From Gammaproteobacteria bacterium (lineage in GTDB: Bacteria > Pseudomonadota > Gammaproteobacteria > Enterobacterales > GCA-2746155), in contig NVWF01000001.1 of NCBI GenBank assembly GCA_002746155.1, positions 234,584 through 268,272 of the forward strand: a stretch of 33,689 nt of DNA. The letters run 5' to 3'. The position numbers were made by a program, and so were the translations under genes. This document shows positions 1 through 8,144 of the stretch, one piece after another. The notes beneath the pieces are model-generated. The model was given only the letters and a program-made list of their open reading frames with translations. It was not told the DNA's origin and ran no database searches. Within the stretch, counting starts at the first letter, position 1, and each line of letters opens with the position of its first letter.

Positions 1-907
1 GCCGTTTTGAACCATTTTTTAGTGCAAGCCTCAATCGAGTAACAACTACACTATCAATTCCTGTTTCAGGTTCTATTTTAAACTCAAAATCAGGATCATT
101 TACTGGTGCAAGATCATATACCCGCTTATCAATACTTCCATCAGGCAAGGTATTCAGTTTTAAAATTGTTCTAGCAAATATTTTTTGAAGTTCTGGCACT
201 GCTTTAGTATTTTTTGGCGCAAAAATATCCAGAGAGCCTTCTTCTTCACTGTAGACAAAAATAATCTCAAATGCCGGATGATGAGCAAGAGTTTTTAATG
301 TATTACTTACCCATTCAACGCCTGACTGGGCGAAATCTTCAGGGTAAGCAAAAAAGTATTCTTTGTTATCTCTACGGTATGGCTCTACCTTACAATTTTT
401 GCCCCGGCCTTCTTTTTTGTAAAAGAACTTACTAACTGCATCTGCTAGGTTTTTAATATCAATATCTTCAACATGAGGAGGCAAAGAAGGCAAATCATTT
501 CTCTTTTTCCAATATGAAGCACTGACATTATCTGCATGGAGAAACATAGTAGCACCACGCCAATAGATTAGTTTATTAATGAAAGCCCACATGACTTTTG
601 CATGAAATCCCTCTATTTCGGCAATATCCGCAATAAATGCCTGATCTTGATGAAAGTTAGCTTCATCAATCAAAGCAGCTACACCACCCTCATTAGCCAT
701 TGCATTTACATCCTGAAATTCGGCTTCAATGGTAGCTTGCTGATCTTCTGGCAAGTAGATAAAGGCTTGAAACACTCTATCAACCTCGTTTTCTTTCAAT
801 TTTTCAAAATTAATTTCAAGATCAATATTTTTTGATTTGAAATATTCTGCCAGTTGGGTATTGGGTACGCGCCTGATAAATTGCCTATGTGAATATTGAC
901 TAGTCAT
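1..907 (-). CDS. Unrecognised protein, last gene of the restriction/SIR2 operon (3' end outside window)
   Basis: An open frame of 302 codons runs from an ATG at 905-907 to the left edge with no stop, so the C-terminus is missing. The start is supported by an AAAGGA ribosome-binding site 9 nt upstream. The protein begins MTSQYSHRQFIRRVPNT and is soluble, acidic to neutral, with no signal peptide or membrane segment. I see no nuclease, ATPase or methylase motif. The N-terminal third is acidic and probably helical (residues 45-100); residues 140-260 alternate predicted strands and helices. It starts 18 bp after the SIR2-like gene on the same strand, so it should be co-transcribed with hsdR-hsdM-hsdS-SIR2. 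I do not recognise the family. By position it could be a partner or sensor for the SIR2 effector, but that is inference only. Confidence 0.8.
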   Translation of the reverse strand, partial: MTSQYSHRQFIRRVPNTQLAEYFKSKNIDLEINFEKLKENEVDRVFQAFIYLPEDQQATIEAEFQDVNAMANEGGVAALIDEANFHQDQAFIADIAEIEGFHAKVMWAFINKLIYWRGATMFLHADNVSASYWKKRNDLPSLPPHVEDIDIKNLADAVSKFFYKKEGRGKNCKVEPYRRDNKEYFFAYPEDFAQSGVEWVSNTLKTLAHHPAFEIIFVYSEEEGSLDIFAPKNTKAVPELQKIFARTILKLNTLPDGSIDKRVYDLAPVNDPDFEFKIEPETGIDSVVVTRLRLALKNGSKR

Positions 908-925
908 ACAATTCTATCCTTTAAA

Positions 926-2071
926 TTATCCTGCATTTCTATAGCGGATTTCGTTTCTTGCTAATCTCAGCATGGCTTCCACACAATCATATTGGCCTTT
1001 TTCGAACCATATTGCCGTAATGCCTAGCGCCGCCAAATATGCATTTCTATTTTCTAATTCATCTAGCTCTTCAGGGGATTGTTCTATCGAGAAGTGTCGA
1101 GCCCCTTCATAGTCTTCTGCCATATTTTCTTTTATTGCTTTGAATACCTGGACGGTTCTGTCGTTATTTAAGCTACAACCTAAAAATAATAAATTACTAT
1201 TCCGATAGTAGTAATCAAGTAACTTGGGTATTGGCAGGGTTAAATCAATTTCGTCATTACCGTAAGCATCGTCATATTGATTTTTACTGAGTATACATTG
1301 AGCGGGGGATTTTATATCTCCGTGTAACTTAATAATGGTTACGCAATCTGGGTCTGGTGTTTCTAGCGCATTATTGCTGCTGATAATTTGATAAGGTTTT
1401 TCTACTCCGGTGTCGAATGCATTCTCAATTAATTGATCGTAATTAGTAGTGATAATGGTATCGTGGAAAAGTTCTGATAATAAAAAGGTAGAACCTGCGA
1501 TTTTTCCAGTCACTGAAAACACATCTTTAATTTCTTGAATAAAAACGTCTCGATTGCGTTCGTTTTCTATTTTCTCCAACACCTGTTCGTATGCGCCCTG
1601 GCTTAATAATTCCTCAACGTCTTGTTGGTTAATACCCGCCGTTTTTGCTTGTTGTTTTAGGTGAGTAGACCAGGTAGGAAAACCACCCGCTACTGACAAA
1701 CCTGCACCCAAAAAGGGAACCACTTCACCTGCGTTCATTCTCTCGACTAGCTGATCAAATCGACTTAAATTTCTCTTAAACCAATGATCACCAGCGAATT
1801 GGTCACAAAGATAGTGTTCGTTTAAGACTTCATGTCGCCGTTCAGTTCGATATTTTTTAAAGGCGACATCGTAGGATTCTTTATCACCTGCAAACAAGGC
1901 TTTGCTGGGTTGGGATATGCCATTGACATTATATTCTTCTCGAAGTGTTAGCGCTTCAGAACTGTCTAGCCAATCGTTAAAATCCTCAAAATATTCGAAA
2001 ACATTGTGCTCGTCTCTATCGCACCATTTTTCTGTAGGTTTAATTTCTATTGATTGATTCACCTGCGTCAT
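926..2071 (-). CDS. SIR2-like NADase domain protein (putative abortive-infection effector)
   Basis: A 381-residue protein with a SIR2-like Rossmann core at about residues 110-375. Visible motifs are the NAD-binding loop VVPFLGAGLS (117-126), TTNYDQ (208-213) with the conserved Asn, KLHGD (248-252) with the catalytic His, and FLGCSL (296-301), so the active site looks intact. Bacterial proteins of this SIR2_2-like type are usually NAD+-degrading effectors of anti-phage systems (for example ThsA, DSR, SIR2-pAgo, SIR2-HerA) rather than deacetylases. The N-terminal 100 residues are a separate helical region that I cannot name. A longer reading from TTG at 2098 overlaps hsdS by 23 bp. I prefer ATG 2071, 4 nt after the hsdS stop, although neither start has a clear Shine-Dalgarno, which suggests translational coupling to hsdS. 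The downstream unknown gene follows after 18 bp. Confidence 0.9.
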   Translation of the reverse strand: MTQVNQSIEIKPTEKWCDRDEHNVFEYFEDFNDWLDSSEALTLREEYNVNGISQPSKALFAGDKESYDVAFKKYRTERRHEVLNEHYLCDQFAGDHWFKRNLSRFDQLVERMNAGEVVPFLGAGLSVAGGFPTWSTHLKQQAKTAGINQQDVEELLSQGAYEQVLEKIENERNRDVFIQEIKDVFSVTGKIAGSTFLLSELFHDTIITTNYDQLIENAFDTGVEKPYQIISSNNALETPDPDCVTIIKLHGDIKSPAQCILSKNQYDDAYGNDEIDLTLPIPKLLDYYYRNSNLLFLGCSLNNDRTVQVFKAIKENMAEDYEGARHFSIEQSPEELDELENRNAYLAALGITAIWFEKGQYDCVEAMLRLARNEIRYRNAG

Positions 2072-2075
2072 GGTG

Positions 2076-3857
2076 TTAGTTAACAGCTTGTGCAACAATG
2101 GCGGTGGTGAGATTAATTTGAGTAGCTTGAGCCAAGGTAATTCGTTCTTTTAGAGCATCACATAATGCCATAAGCTCATCGACTTTAGCGACTATTCGGT
2201 ATTGCTCAGTTATCGGGCAAAGTGGTATCGGCGTAAGCCGTAGTTTGTCTTGTGATATATTCATCTGACTTTCGGCCATACCAGATTTAACACTTTCCAA
2301 ATATTCAGCTGTAGCACCTCCATTAAGACACAGCGATATAAATTTCTCACACATCCCTATTTCAACTAGATGGAATCGAATGATCTTGTCTGAGATCATT
2401 AATTTTGGTCTAGTCGCTTCTACCAAACATGAAATAGCTACTCTATTTTTAGGCCCCGCACGAGTAATCAGTATGTCACCAGTCTTCACTTCGTATTGAG
2501 GTCGTGGATCTTTATCAGCTGGCAATATTTTATTTTCGTATTCTAAATACTTCATAACTTGCACTGCTGTGGTCTTTAGAACCCCCCATACTTCATTGTC
2601 TAACGAAGGTTCAGGGATACATGCAGGACTCCACCCAGCATCCATAACTTTTACCAAATTACCAAGTGGTATCCACATCCAACTTTTTGGTAAACCATAA
2701 AGTTTGTTTTGCCCATTATTTGCATTCAACGGCTTTTGATTTTTAATTTTCCCTTCTTTAATCAGTCTTACTTTTTCTTCCTCAATTTTTTCCAACAATA
2801 CACTCGCCGGTTCGTCGTTCGGGTCTTGTGGTAGAAGTATACCCTTGACGGCGAGTTGGAGGATGGTTTGTTTGAGTTGGTCGATGCTGTGCTCAGTGGT
2901 GAATAAGCTGGCAAAGTGGGTTTCAATTCTGGCCCAGTTTTGTTGCAACTCCTCTGCGTTGGCACTGTGGGTTAGGGTTGTTAACAGGGTTCTCACCAAG
3001 GTTTGGTGGGCGATGATGCTGTTTTCGGTTTTTTGTTCTAGTTGGTCGCAGAGCGCCATGAGTTCATCGACTTTGGTTACTATGCGGTGTTGTTCAGCTA
3101 TTGGGGGTATTGGAATTAATAAGAGCGATAATGAAGTGGCATTTAAGGTGTTGCCCATAATTGCCCGTTTAGTATTCCCTTCTAATGCTCGTGTAGGTAG
3201 AAATTTAAATAAGTAGTCTCGACTAATATCGTTAAAAGCCTGAATTGATATAATAGCCTCATTGTGATAGGCATCAACATTTAAGATTGCTATTTTACCA
3301 ACAGTCAGCTTGAAACTCATAATAAGCGAACCAGCTAGTATAGGATCATACTTGAATACCTGATCAACTGCTTCTTGAGTTATTTTTTTACTAGTATCAC
3401 TAACTAACCCGTAATGTTCCATATCTGAAATGCTAACCCATGGATAGTCATCAATATTATCTGACCAATAAACAGGGTTTTTAGTAGATGGTGTTTTACC
3501 TGGCTTATAATCACTGACATCGGGAAGTCTTGCCCAGACCCACCCAACAGGTATTTCAAACGGCTTTTCCTCATCAGTAATTACAACTGATATTTTCCGA
3601 ACATGTATTTTCCCCTCATCAATTAACTTGAGTTTTTCTTTAGCTGTTTTTTTTAGAATTACACTTGCAGGCTCATCGCTTGGATCTTGTGACACCAATT
3701 TCCCACGCACTGCCAACTCCAAAATTAACTCACGAAGTTTTTTAATACCATGCAAACTTATTTTTTTCTTACTGCCGCGCCCCATCGTTGATTTTTTCTC
3801 TATCGCCGCAGTCCATACATCAATATGATCTGTGACTATCTTTTTAATATCGGCCAT
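2076..3857 (-). CDS. hsdS: Type I restriction-modification specificity subunit HsdS
   Basis: This 593-residue subunit sets the DNA target of the HsdM/HsdR complex. It shows the expected internal duplication: a conserved block ELAVRGKLVSQDPSDEPASV near 46-65 is repeated as LQLAVKGILLPQDPNDEPAS near 333-352, and the block ending in EQHRIVTKVDELMALCDQLE (255-274) is repeated as EQYRIVAKVDELMALCDALK (551-570). The two target-recognition domains are therefore about residues 100-250 and 388-545, and they differ strongly, so a bipartite asymmetric target is expected. The length matches type IB (EcoEI/EcoAI, about 590 residues). The ATG at 3857 shares one base with the hsdM stop (TAATG), indicating translational coupling. 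Both recognition domains are uninterrupted. Confidence 0.96.
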   Translation of the reverse strand: MADIKKIVTDHIDVWTAAIEKKSTMGRGSKKKISLHGIKKLRELILELAVRGKLVSQDPSDEPASVILKKTAKEKLKLIDEGKIHVRKISVVITDEEKPFEIPVGWVWARLPDVSDYKPGKTPSTKNPVYWSDNIDDYPWVSISDMEHYGLVSDTSKKITQEAVDQVFKYDPILAGSLIMSFKLTVGKIAILNVDAYHNEAIISIQAFNDISRDYLFKFLPTRALEGNTKRAIMGNTLNATSLSLLLIPIPPIAEQHRIVTKVDELMALCDQLEQKTENSIIAHQTLVRTLLTTLTHSANAEELQQNWARIETHFASLFTTEHSIDQLKQTILQLAVKGILLPQDPNDEPASVLLEKIEEEKVRLIKEGKIKNQKPLNANNGQNKLYGLPKSWMWIPLGNLVKVMDAGWSPACIPEPSLDNEVWGVLKTTAVQVMKYLEYENKILPADKDPRPQYEVKTGDILITRAGPKNRVAISCLVEATRPKLMISDKIIRFHLVEIGMCEKFISLCLNGGATAEYLESVKSGMAESQMNISQDKLRLTPIPLCPITEQYRIVAKVDELMALCDALKERITLAQATQINLTTAIVAQAVN

Positions 3858-5347
3858 TATGCATTAGCCTCTTTGCTTTTCAGGGCATCCGCCAGAATAC
3901 CTTTTAACTGATCGCGAAGAACTTGAATATCGGCTTGTTGTTGGTTGTATTTGGCTAATAACTCTTCCGGGTCATGATTCACCTGTTCGCACATATGGGG
4001 ATTGTTAATATCCAGATTGTAATTACGCTCGATTATTTCATCGATGTTGACTTTCCAGGCTTGTTTGGTTTGTTTGCGTTTTTTAAAGCCGTTTTCTTCT
4101 TTGCCCCACCATTGGCATTCGGTTTCAAATTCTTCAAAGCGCATGGGTTTGGTTTTGTTGTAGCTCACCACCCCTTCTGGGTATGGGTGTTCGTAAAACC
4201 AAATATGTTTGGTTTGCGTACCTTTAGTGAAAAAGAGTATGTTCGTTTTAATGCCAGTGTAGGGATTAAATACACCCTTCGGTAAACGCACAATGGTGTG
4301 TAAGTTGCACTCTTCTAACAGTGTTTGTTTTAAACGGGTTTTCATGCCCTCCCCAAATAGAAAACCATCGGGCAAGACCACCGCAGCTCTGCCGCCTTTT
4401 TTCAATAATTTGATAATGAGTGCCATAAACAGATCGGCTGTTTCGCGGGTGCGTAAACTCTTCGGAAAGTTGTTTTCTATGCCGTCTTCTTCCATGCCGC
4501 CAAAGGGAGGGTTAGTGATAATCACCGGCACCCGATCATTTTCACCGTAATCTTTATAGGGCCTGGCCAGGGTATTACCGTGACGAATTTGCGTGGGAGT
4601 ATCGATGCCATGCAGCATAAGATTGGTGACACAGAGCATGTGCGGCATGGACTTTTTTTCTACACCCAATATGGTACTGTACAGCTTCTTTTCATTGGCG
4701 GAGGATTTAACATAATGCTCACGTTTGTGATCAATCGTACAGGTCAAAAATCCGCCAGTTCCACATGCTGGATCGAACACTTTTTCGTTCAGCTTTGGAT
4801 CTACACGATTGACGATAAAGCGTGTAATGGCACGAGGTGTATAAAACTCCCCTGCATTACCTGCGCTTTGCAGGTCTTTTAAAATTTGCTCATATATGCT
4901 GCCAAAGGTGTGTTTGTCGCTGGAGTTATTAAAGTTAATTTCGCATATTTTATTGATTACCTGACGCATCAAAGTGCCGGATTTCATGTAGTTGTAGGCA
5001 TCTTCAAACACATAGGTAATCACCAGTGCCTGATCTTTATTAAGGCCCTGTACGTCAAGTTTCTCTTTAAGGGTGGGGAATAATTCGTTATTAATGAATT
5101 TAGCCAGTTCGTCACCGGTTATACCTTCTGGGTCTTTTGCCCAGTTTCGCCAACGCAGTTTTTCAGGTAGGGGTGATTGAAACGCGTCATTGTCATCGAG
5201 TAGTTCAAGCTCGGCTTCACGATCATCTAATATTTTTAAAAAGAACATCCATACCAACTGGCTGATGCGCTGTGCATCACCATCGACACCGACGTCTTTA
5301 CGCATAATATCCTGAATGGATTTGATGATACCGCTTACATTACTCAT
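3857..5347 (-). CDS. hsdM: Type I restriction-modification DNA methyltransferase subunit HsdM
   Basis: A 496-residue N6-adenine methyltransferase subunit using S-adenosylmethionine. The N-terminal helical HsdM_N domain covers about residues 5-140. The catalytic domain has motif I FDPACGTGGF (191-200) and motif IV NPPFGG (279-284). The sequence GEFYTPRAITRFIV just before motif I is typical of type I HsdM. The length matches the EcoEI/EcoAI family (about 490). The ATG at 5345-5347 overlaps the hsdR stop by one base (TAATG), and the gene ends in the same kind of overlap with hsdS, so the three subunits are made from one message. Nothing is missing, so the modification function should be active. 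Confidence 0.97.
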   Translation of the reverse strand: MSNVSGIIKSIQDIMRKDVGVDGDAQRISQLVWMFFLKILDDREAELELLDDNDAFQSPLPEKLRWRNWAKDPEGITGDELAKFINNELFPTLKEKLDVQGLNKDQALVITYVFEDAYNYMKSGTLMRQVINKICEINFNNSSDKHTFGSIYEQILKDLQSAGNAGEFYTPRAITRFIVNRVDPKLNEKVFDPACGTGGFLTCTIDHKREHYVKSSANEKKLYSTILGVEKKSMPHMLCVTNLMLHGIDTPTQIRHGNTLARPYKDYGENDRVPVIITNPPFGGMEEDGIENNFPKSLRTRETADLFMALIIKLLKKGGRAAVVLPDGFLFGEGMKTRLKQTLLEECNLHTIVRLPKGVFNPYTGIKTNILFFTKGTQTKHIWFYEHPYPEGVVSYNKTKPMRFEEFETECQWWGKEENGFKKRKQTKQAWKVNIDEIIERNYNLDINNPHMCEQVNHDPEELLAKYNQQQADIQVLRDQLKGILADALKSKEANA

Positions 5348-7695
5348 TAAATATTTTCCTGATTATATAATTGCTGTTCTAATTCTTGCAGTGCGTTTTC
5401 GTAGTTTTCTTTGCCGCCAAATACATCGTTGATAATTTCTACCGGTGTGCCAATACTGTCGAAGGGTTTAAGTTTTAATATTTTGGCGCTTTCAATACTG
5501 ACGATGCCTTCGTTTGCGTATTTGTCGAGTAAGGCATTAAGAACCGCTCTGACTTTGTCACCATATTGGGTGAAGTAGTTGCGTTTTTTTACGTTGTTGG
5601 CACGTTCTTGTCGTGTCAGTGGGGGCTGATCATAGGCTATATGACAAATAAGATCGAAATCTCCGTATTCTTTGCCGACTTCTTCTGCCAGATTTTCTAA
5701 CACGATGCCATATTCTTCTAGTTCATCAATAATGGCTTTTTTCTTTTTGGCGTTATTCCATGATTTAAGAAAATCATCCAAGGAGGCGTATTCCGATTGT
5801 ATTTGTTTGCGGGTAAAGTCTTTATAAGATTCGGTTATTAATTCACCATCGGGGCCAATATACTCTATACGCTCGGCAATAATTCTTGCAGAAACACCGC
5901 TGACACGAATTTTGGTGATACCTTCGCCCTCTTCTTCATCGTCGCCTTCATAGTCATCATCTGGGTTTTCCGGGTCTGGCGGCACGGGGTCGTCATCATC
6001 ACCGGGTTCATAAATCACTACGGCTTCGCCGTCGAATTCTGGGTCGCGAAATAGTTCTGTGGCTTTTTTGAAATCCATGATGGTGAAGAAGAATTTGTTA
6101 TTGTCTTCATCTATGCGCGTGCCACGGCCGATGATTTGTTTAAATGCAGTCATCGACTTTATGTTTTTATCCAGCACGATGAGTTTACAGGTTTTAGCAT
6201 CGACGCCGGTGCTCAATAATTCTGAGGTGGTGGCTATCACAGGAAATTTACTTTCTGGGTCAATAAAGTTATCCAGCTCGGCTTTGCCTTCAACACTGTC
6301 GCCGGTAATGCGCATGACATATTTTGAGTTGTCGATGGCAATTTGCCCCGCCGCATTGACGATGGCTTTACGCATGCGCTCGGCGTGGTCTATATCTTCA
6401 CAAAAGATAATGGTTTTTGAATAGGGGTCGGTGGCGTTAAGTAGTTGCATTACCCTTTTGGCCACGAGTTTGGTTCGTTGGTTAAGGACAAGAATACGAT
6501 CCATGTCGACCTGGTTATAGGTGCGACCTTCTATGGGGTTGCCAAGATCATCCGTCATGCCGGACGATGGTGTCCAACCGTATATGTCTCTGTCGATATC
6601 AATTTTCACCACTTTGTACGGTGCGAGATAACCGTCTTCAATGCCTTGTTTTAAGCTATAGGTATAAACCGGTTCACCAAAATAGGTGATGTTGGAGACA
6701 TATTCGGTTTCTTTTGGGGTTGCGGTGAGGCCAACTTGTATGGCACCTTCAAAATATTCAAGAATTTCACGCCAGGCCGAATCATCTGCTGCACTGCCGC
6801 GGTGACATTCGTCAATGATAATGAGATCAAAAAAATTGCGGGAGACGTTTTTGAAGATTTTGTCTTCTTCATCTGGCCCAGTGAGTGCCTGATAAAGTCC
6901 AAGTTGTATTTCGTAGGCTGGGTCAATTTTCCTGTTTTTAATTTTGGTCATTTGTGAGCCGAAAGGCTTGAAATCGTTGACCAACGTTTGATCGACCAAT
7001 ATGTTTCTGTCTGCCAGATATAATATGCGCTTAACAGTTTTATGCTTCCACAAACGCCATATGATTTGGAAAGTGGTATAGGTTTTACCTGTACCCGTTG
7101 CCATTACCAGTAAAATACGTTTTTGCCCTTTGACTACAGCTTCTATTGTGCGGTTAATAGCCTCTACCTGATAATAACGAGGCTCCTTGCCCGACGGGTC
7201 TATATGATAAGGCTGAGTAATAGCATCTTCATCTTTATCTTCTATGCCACGGGATTCTTTATAACGCACCCAAAGCGCCCAAGGGGATGGGAACTCATCG
7301 AGAGGGAATTCTGTCTCTATTTCCTCATCTTTGGTGGCAACTTTATTATGAGAAGCAAATGCATCCCCATTTGAACTAAATGTGCTGGGAACTTCCAGAA
7401 TGTCCGAATAGCCTAAAGCTTGCTGCATGCCGTGGCTGACAGTGTGATTATTGTCTTTGGCCTCAATTACCGCAACGGGTACGCCTGGCTCCCATGACAA
7501 AACATAATCAGCGAATTTTTTCTTCTTTTTATTGCGCGACGACATGTTACCGCGGACAATAATTGGCCCTGGGGTTAAGGTAACGTCACGACGTATTTGT
7601 TTGAGCGGTTCCCAACCTGCGTCTTTAATTGCTGGAGTTATGAATAAGTCACAAATATCTAATTCGCTGAGTTCTTTTTTGTTGTTTTTTTCCAT
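5347..7695 (-). CDS. hsdR: Type I restriction endonuclease/translocase subunit HsdR (EcoEI-like)
   Basis: A 782-residue motor and nuclease subunit. The N-terminal PD-(D/E)xK nuclease shows D63 and E78-A-K80 (VAVIEAK). The SF2 helicase core has Walker A MATGTGKT (198-205), DECH (295-298), GLTATP (322-327) and motif VI IIGRGTRIDE (521-530). An Asp/Glu-rich linker at about 563-590 separates the motor from the C-terminal domain (about 600-775), which by position is the EcoEI_R_C region that binds the methylase core. The length is near that of EcoEI HsdR (about 810), and with the HsdM and HsdS lengths this supports type IB. The ATG at 7695 has AAAGG 7 nt upstream. It is the first gene of the operon, and the AT-rich promoter region lies at 7696-8068. 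Confidence 0.96.
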   Translation of the reverse strand: MEKNNKKELSELDICDLFITPAIKDAGWEPLKQIRRDVTLTPGPIIVRGNMSSRNKKKKKFADYVLSWEPGVPVAVIEAKDNNHTVSHGMQQALGYSDILEVPSTFSSNGDAFASHNKVATKDEEIETEFPLDEFPSPWALWVRYKESRGIEDKDEDAITQPYHIDPSGKEPRYYQVEAINRTIEAVVKGQKRILLVMATGTGKTYTTFQIIWRLWKHKTVKRILYLADRNILVDQTLVNDFKPFGSQMTKIKNRKIDPAYEIQLGLYQALTGPDEEDKIFKNVSRNFFDLIIIDECHRGSAADDSAWREILEYFEGAIQVGLTATPKETEYVSNITYFGEPVYTYSLKQGIEDGYLAPYKVVKIDIDRDIYGWTPSSGMTDDLGNPIEGRTYNQVDMDRILVLNQRTKLVAKRVMQLLNATDPYSKTIIFCEDIDHAERMRKAIVNAAGQIAIDNSKYVMRITGDSVEGKAELDNFIDPESKFPVIATTSELLSTGVDAKTCKLIVLDKNIKSMTAFKQIIGRGTRIDEDNNKFFFTIMDFKKATELFRDPEFDGEAVVIYEPGDDDDPVPPDPENPDDDYEGDDEEEGEGITKIRVSGVSARIIAERIEYIGPDGELITESYKDFTRKQIQSEYASLDDFLKSWNNAKKKKAIIDELEEYGIVLENLAEEVGKEYGDFDLICHIAYDQPPLTRQERANNVKKRNYFTQYGDKVRAVLNALLDKYANEGIVSIESAKILKLKPFDSIGTPVEIINDVFGGKENYENALQELEQQLYNQENI

Positions 7696-8068
7696 GAACT
7701 AACCTTTTTACGCCAAGGCCTAAAGATGTTGTTTGGCAATACCTTAAATCATTTCAGTACTTATCTATGTCTACTGTTTGTCAATATCCCTCACTTTAAC
7801 CTAGTTTCTTTATATGTTCTTCATTTATATGTACTTTTCTTGAATGCTAAATTTTATATCACTTTTGTTCATGATGAACAGCAAGATTATTGAGTTATAA
7901 ATATGATTAGACGAGTTAAATAAACAATTATGACTTATATGTGTCATTTTTCATAATATTTAATCTAAAACAAAGATGAGTTTAATTTTTAGCAGTACCG
8001 TTAGTAGTACTATCGATAACATATAATAATGATATACATATAAATCAATATGTTATAAATCAAATTCG
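7696..8068. other. AT-rich non-coding region upstream of hsdR
   Basis: I see no open frame that looks like a gene in the 449 bp between hsdR and the Fic gene. The part next to hsdR must hold the operon promoter, but I cannot single out one convincing -35/-10 pair because the DNA is so AT-rich. It contains a perfect palindrome (listed separately). The region runs rightward into the tmRNA-like attachment sequence at 8069-8092. The last 50 bp before the stop of the Fic gene show nothing. Confidence 0.6.
7866..7880. promoter_or_regulatory. Palindrome TGTTCAT-G-ATGAACA upstream of hsdR
   Basis: Perfect 7-bp arms around a single central base, about 170 bp upstream of the hsdR start codon. The form suits a dimeric helix-turn-helix regulator, but no regulator gene for it is in view. 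It resembles a LexA box only on one side (CTGT without the matching ACAG spacing). Confidence 0.35.
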
Positions 8069-8092
8069 ATTCCCGCCGTCTCCACCAATTTT
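8069..8092 (+). repeat. Attachment-site-like direct repeat, copy 1 (tmRNA 3' end)
   Basis: This 24-bp sequence begins ATTCCCGCCGTCTCCACCA and is identical to 9853-9876. In this copy the bases just before it (AAATTCG, 8062-8068) also look like a T-loop, so the whole reads as T-loop, 3' half of a T-stem, acceptor 3' strand, then ACCA. That is the normal 3' end of an ssrA (tmRNA) gene, a frequent phage and island integration site. No matching 5' half of the T-stem is present, so this is a duplicated 3' fragment, not a full RNA gene. A tRNA of similar 3' end is not excluded. Confidence 0.7.
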
Positions 8093-8144
8093 TTGTATGG
8101 TATTGATTTTAAAGTATTTATTCATTAAAAATCAATTCCACCAC

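Noticed and set aside
2069-2098. Longer SIR2 start at TTG 2098
   Set aside because: Rare start codon, no ribosome-binding site, overlaps hsdS by 23 bp; ATG 2071 just after the hsdS stop is simpler.
2845-3216. Plus-strand reading frame of 123 codons opposite hsdS
   Set aside because: It lies fully inside hsdS in antisense and its composition reflects the conserved HsdS blocks; no ribosome-binding site or family features.
6059-6424. Plus-strand reading frame of 121 codons opposite hsdR
   Set aside because: Antisense shadow of the helicase motifs; no independent support.
7864-7882. LexA (SOS) box upstream of hsdR
   Set aside because: CTGT is present on one strand, but ACAG is not at the required 8-bp spacing.
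8040-8095. Complete tRNA or tmRNA gene at the first attachment repeat
   Set aside because: Only the 3' end is present; no partner for the T-stem or acceptor stem can be found upstream.
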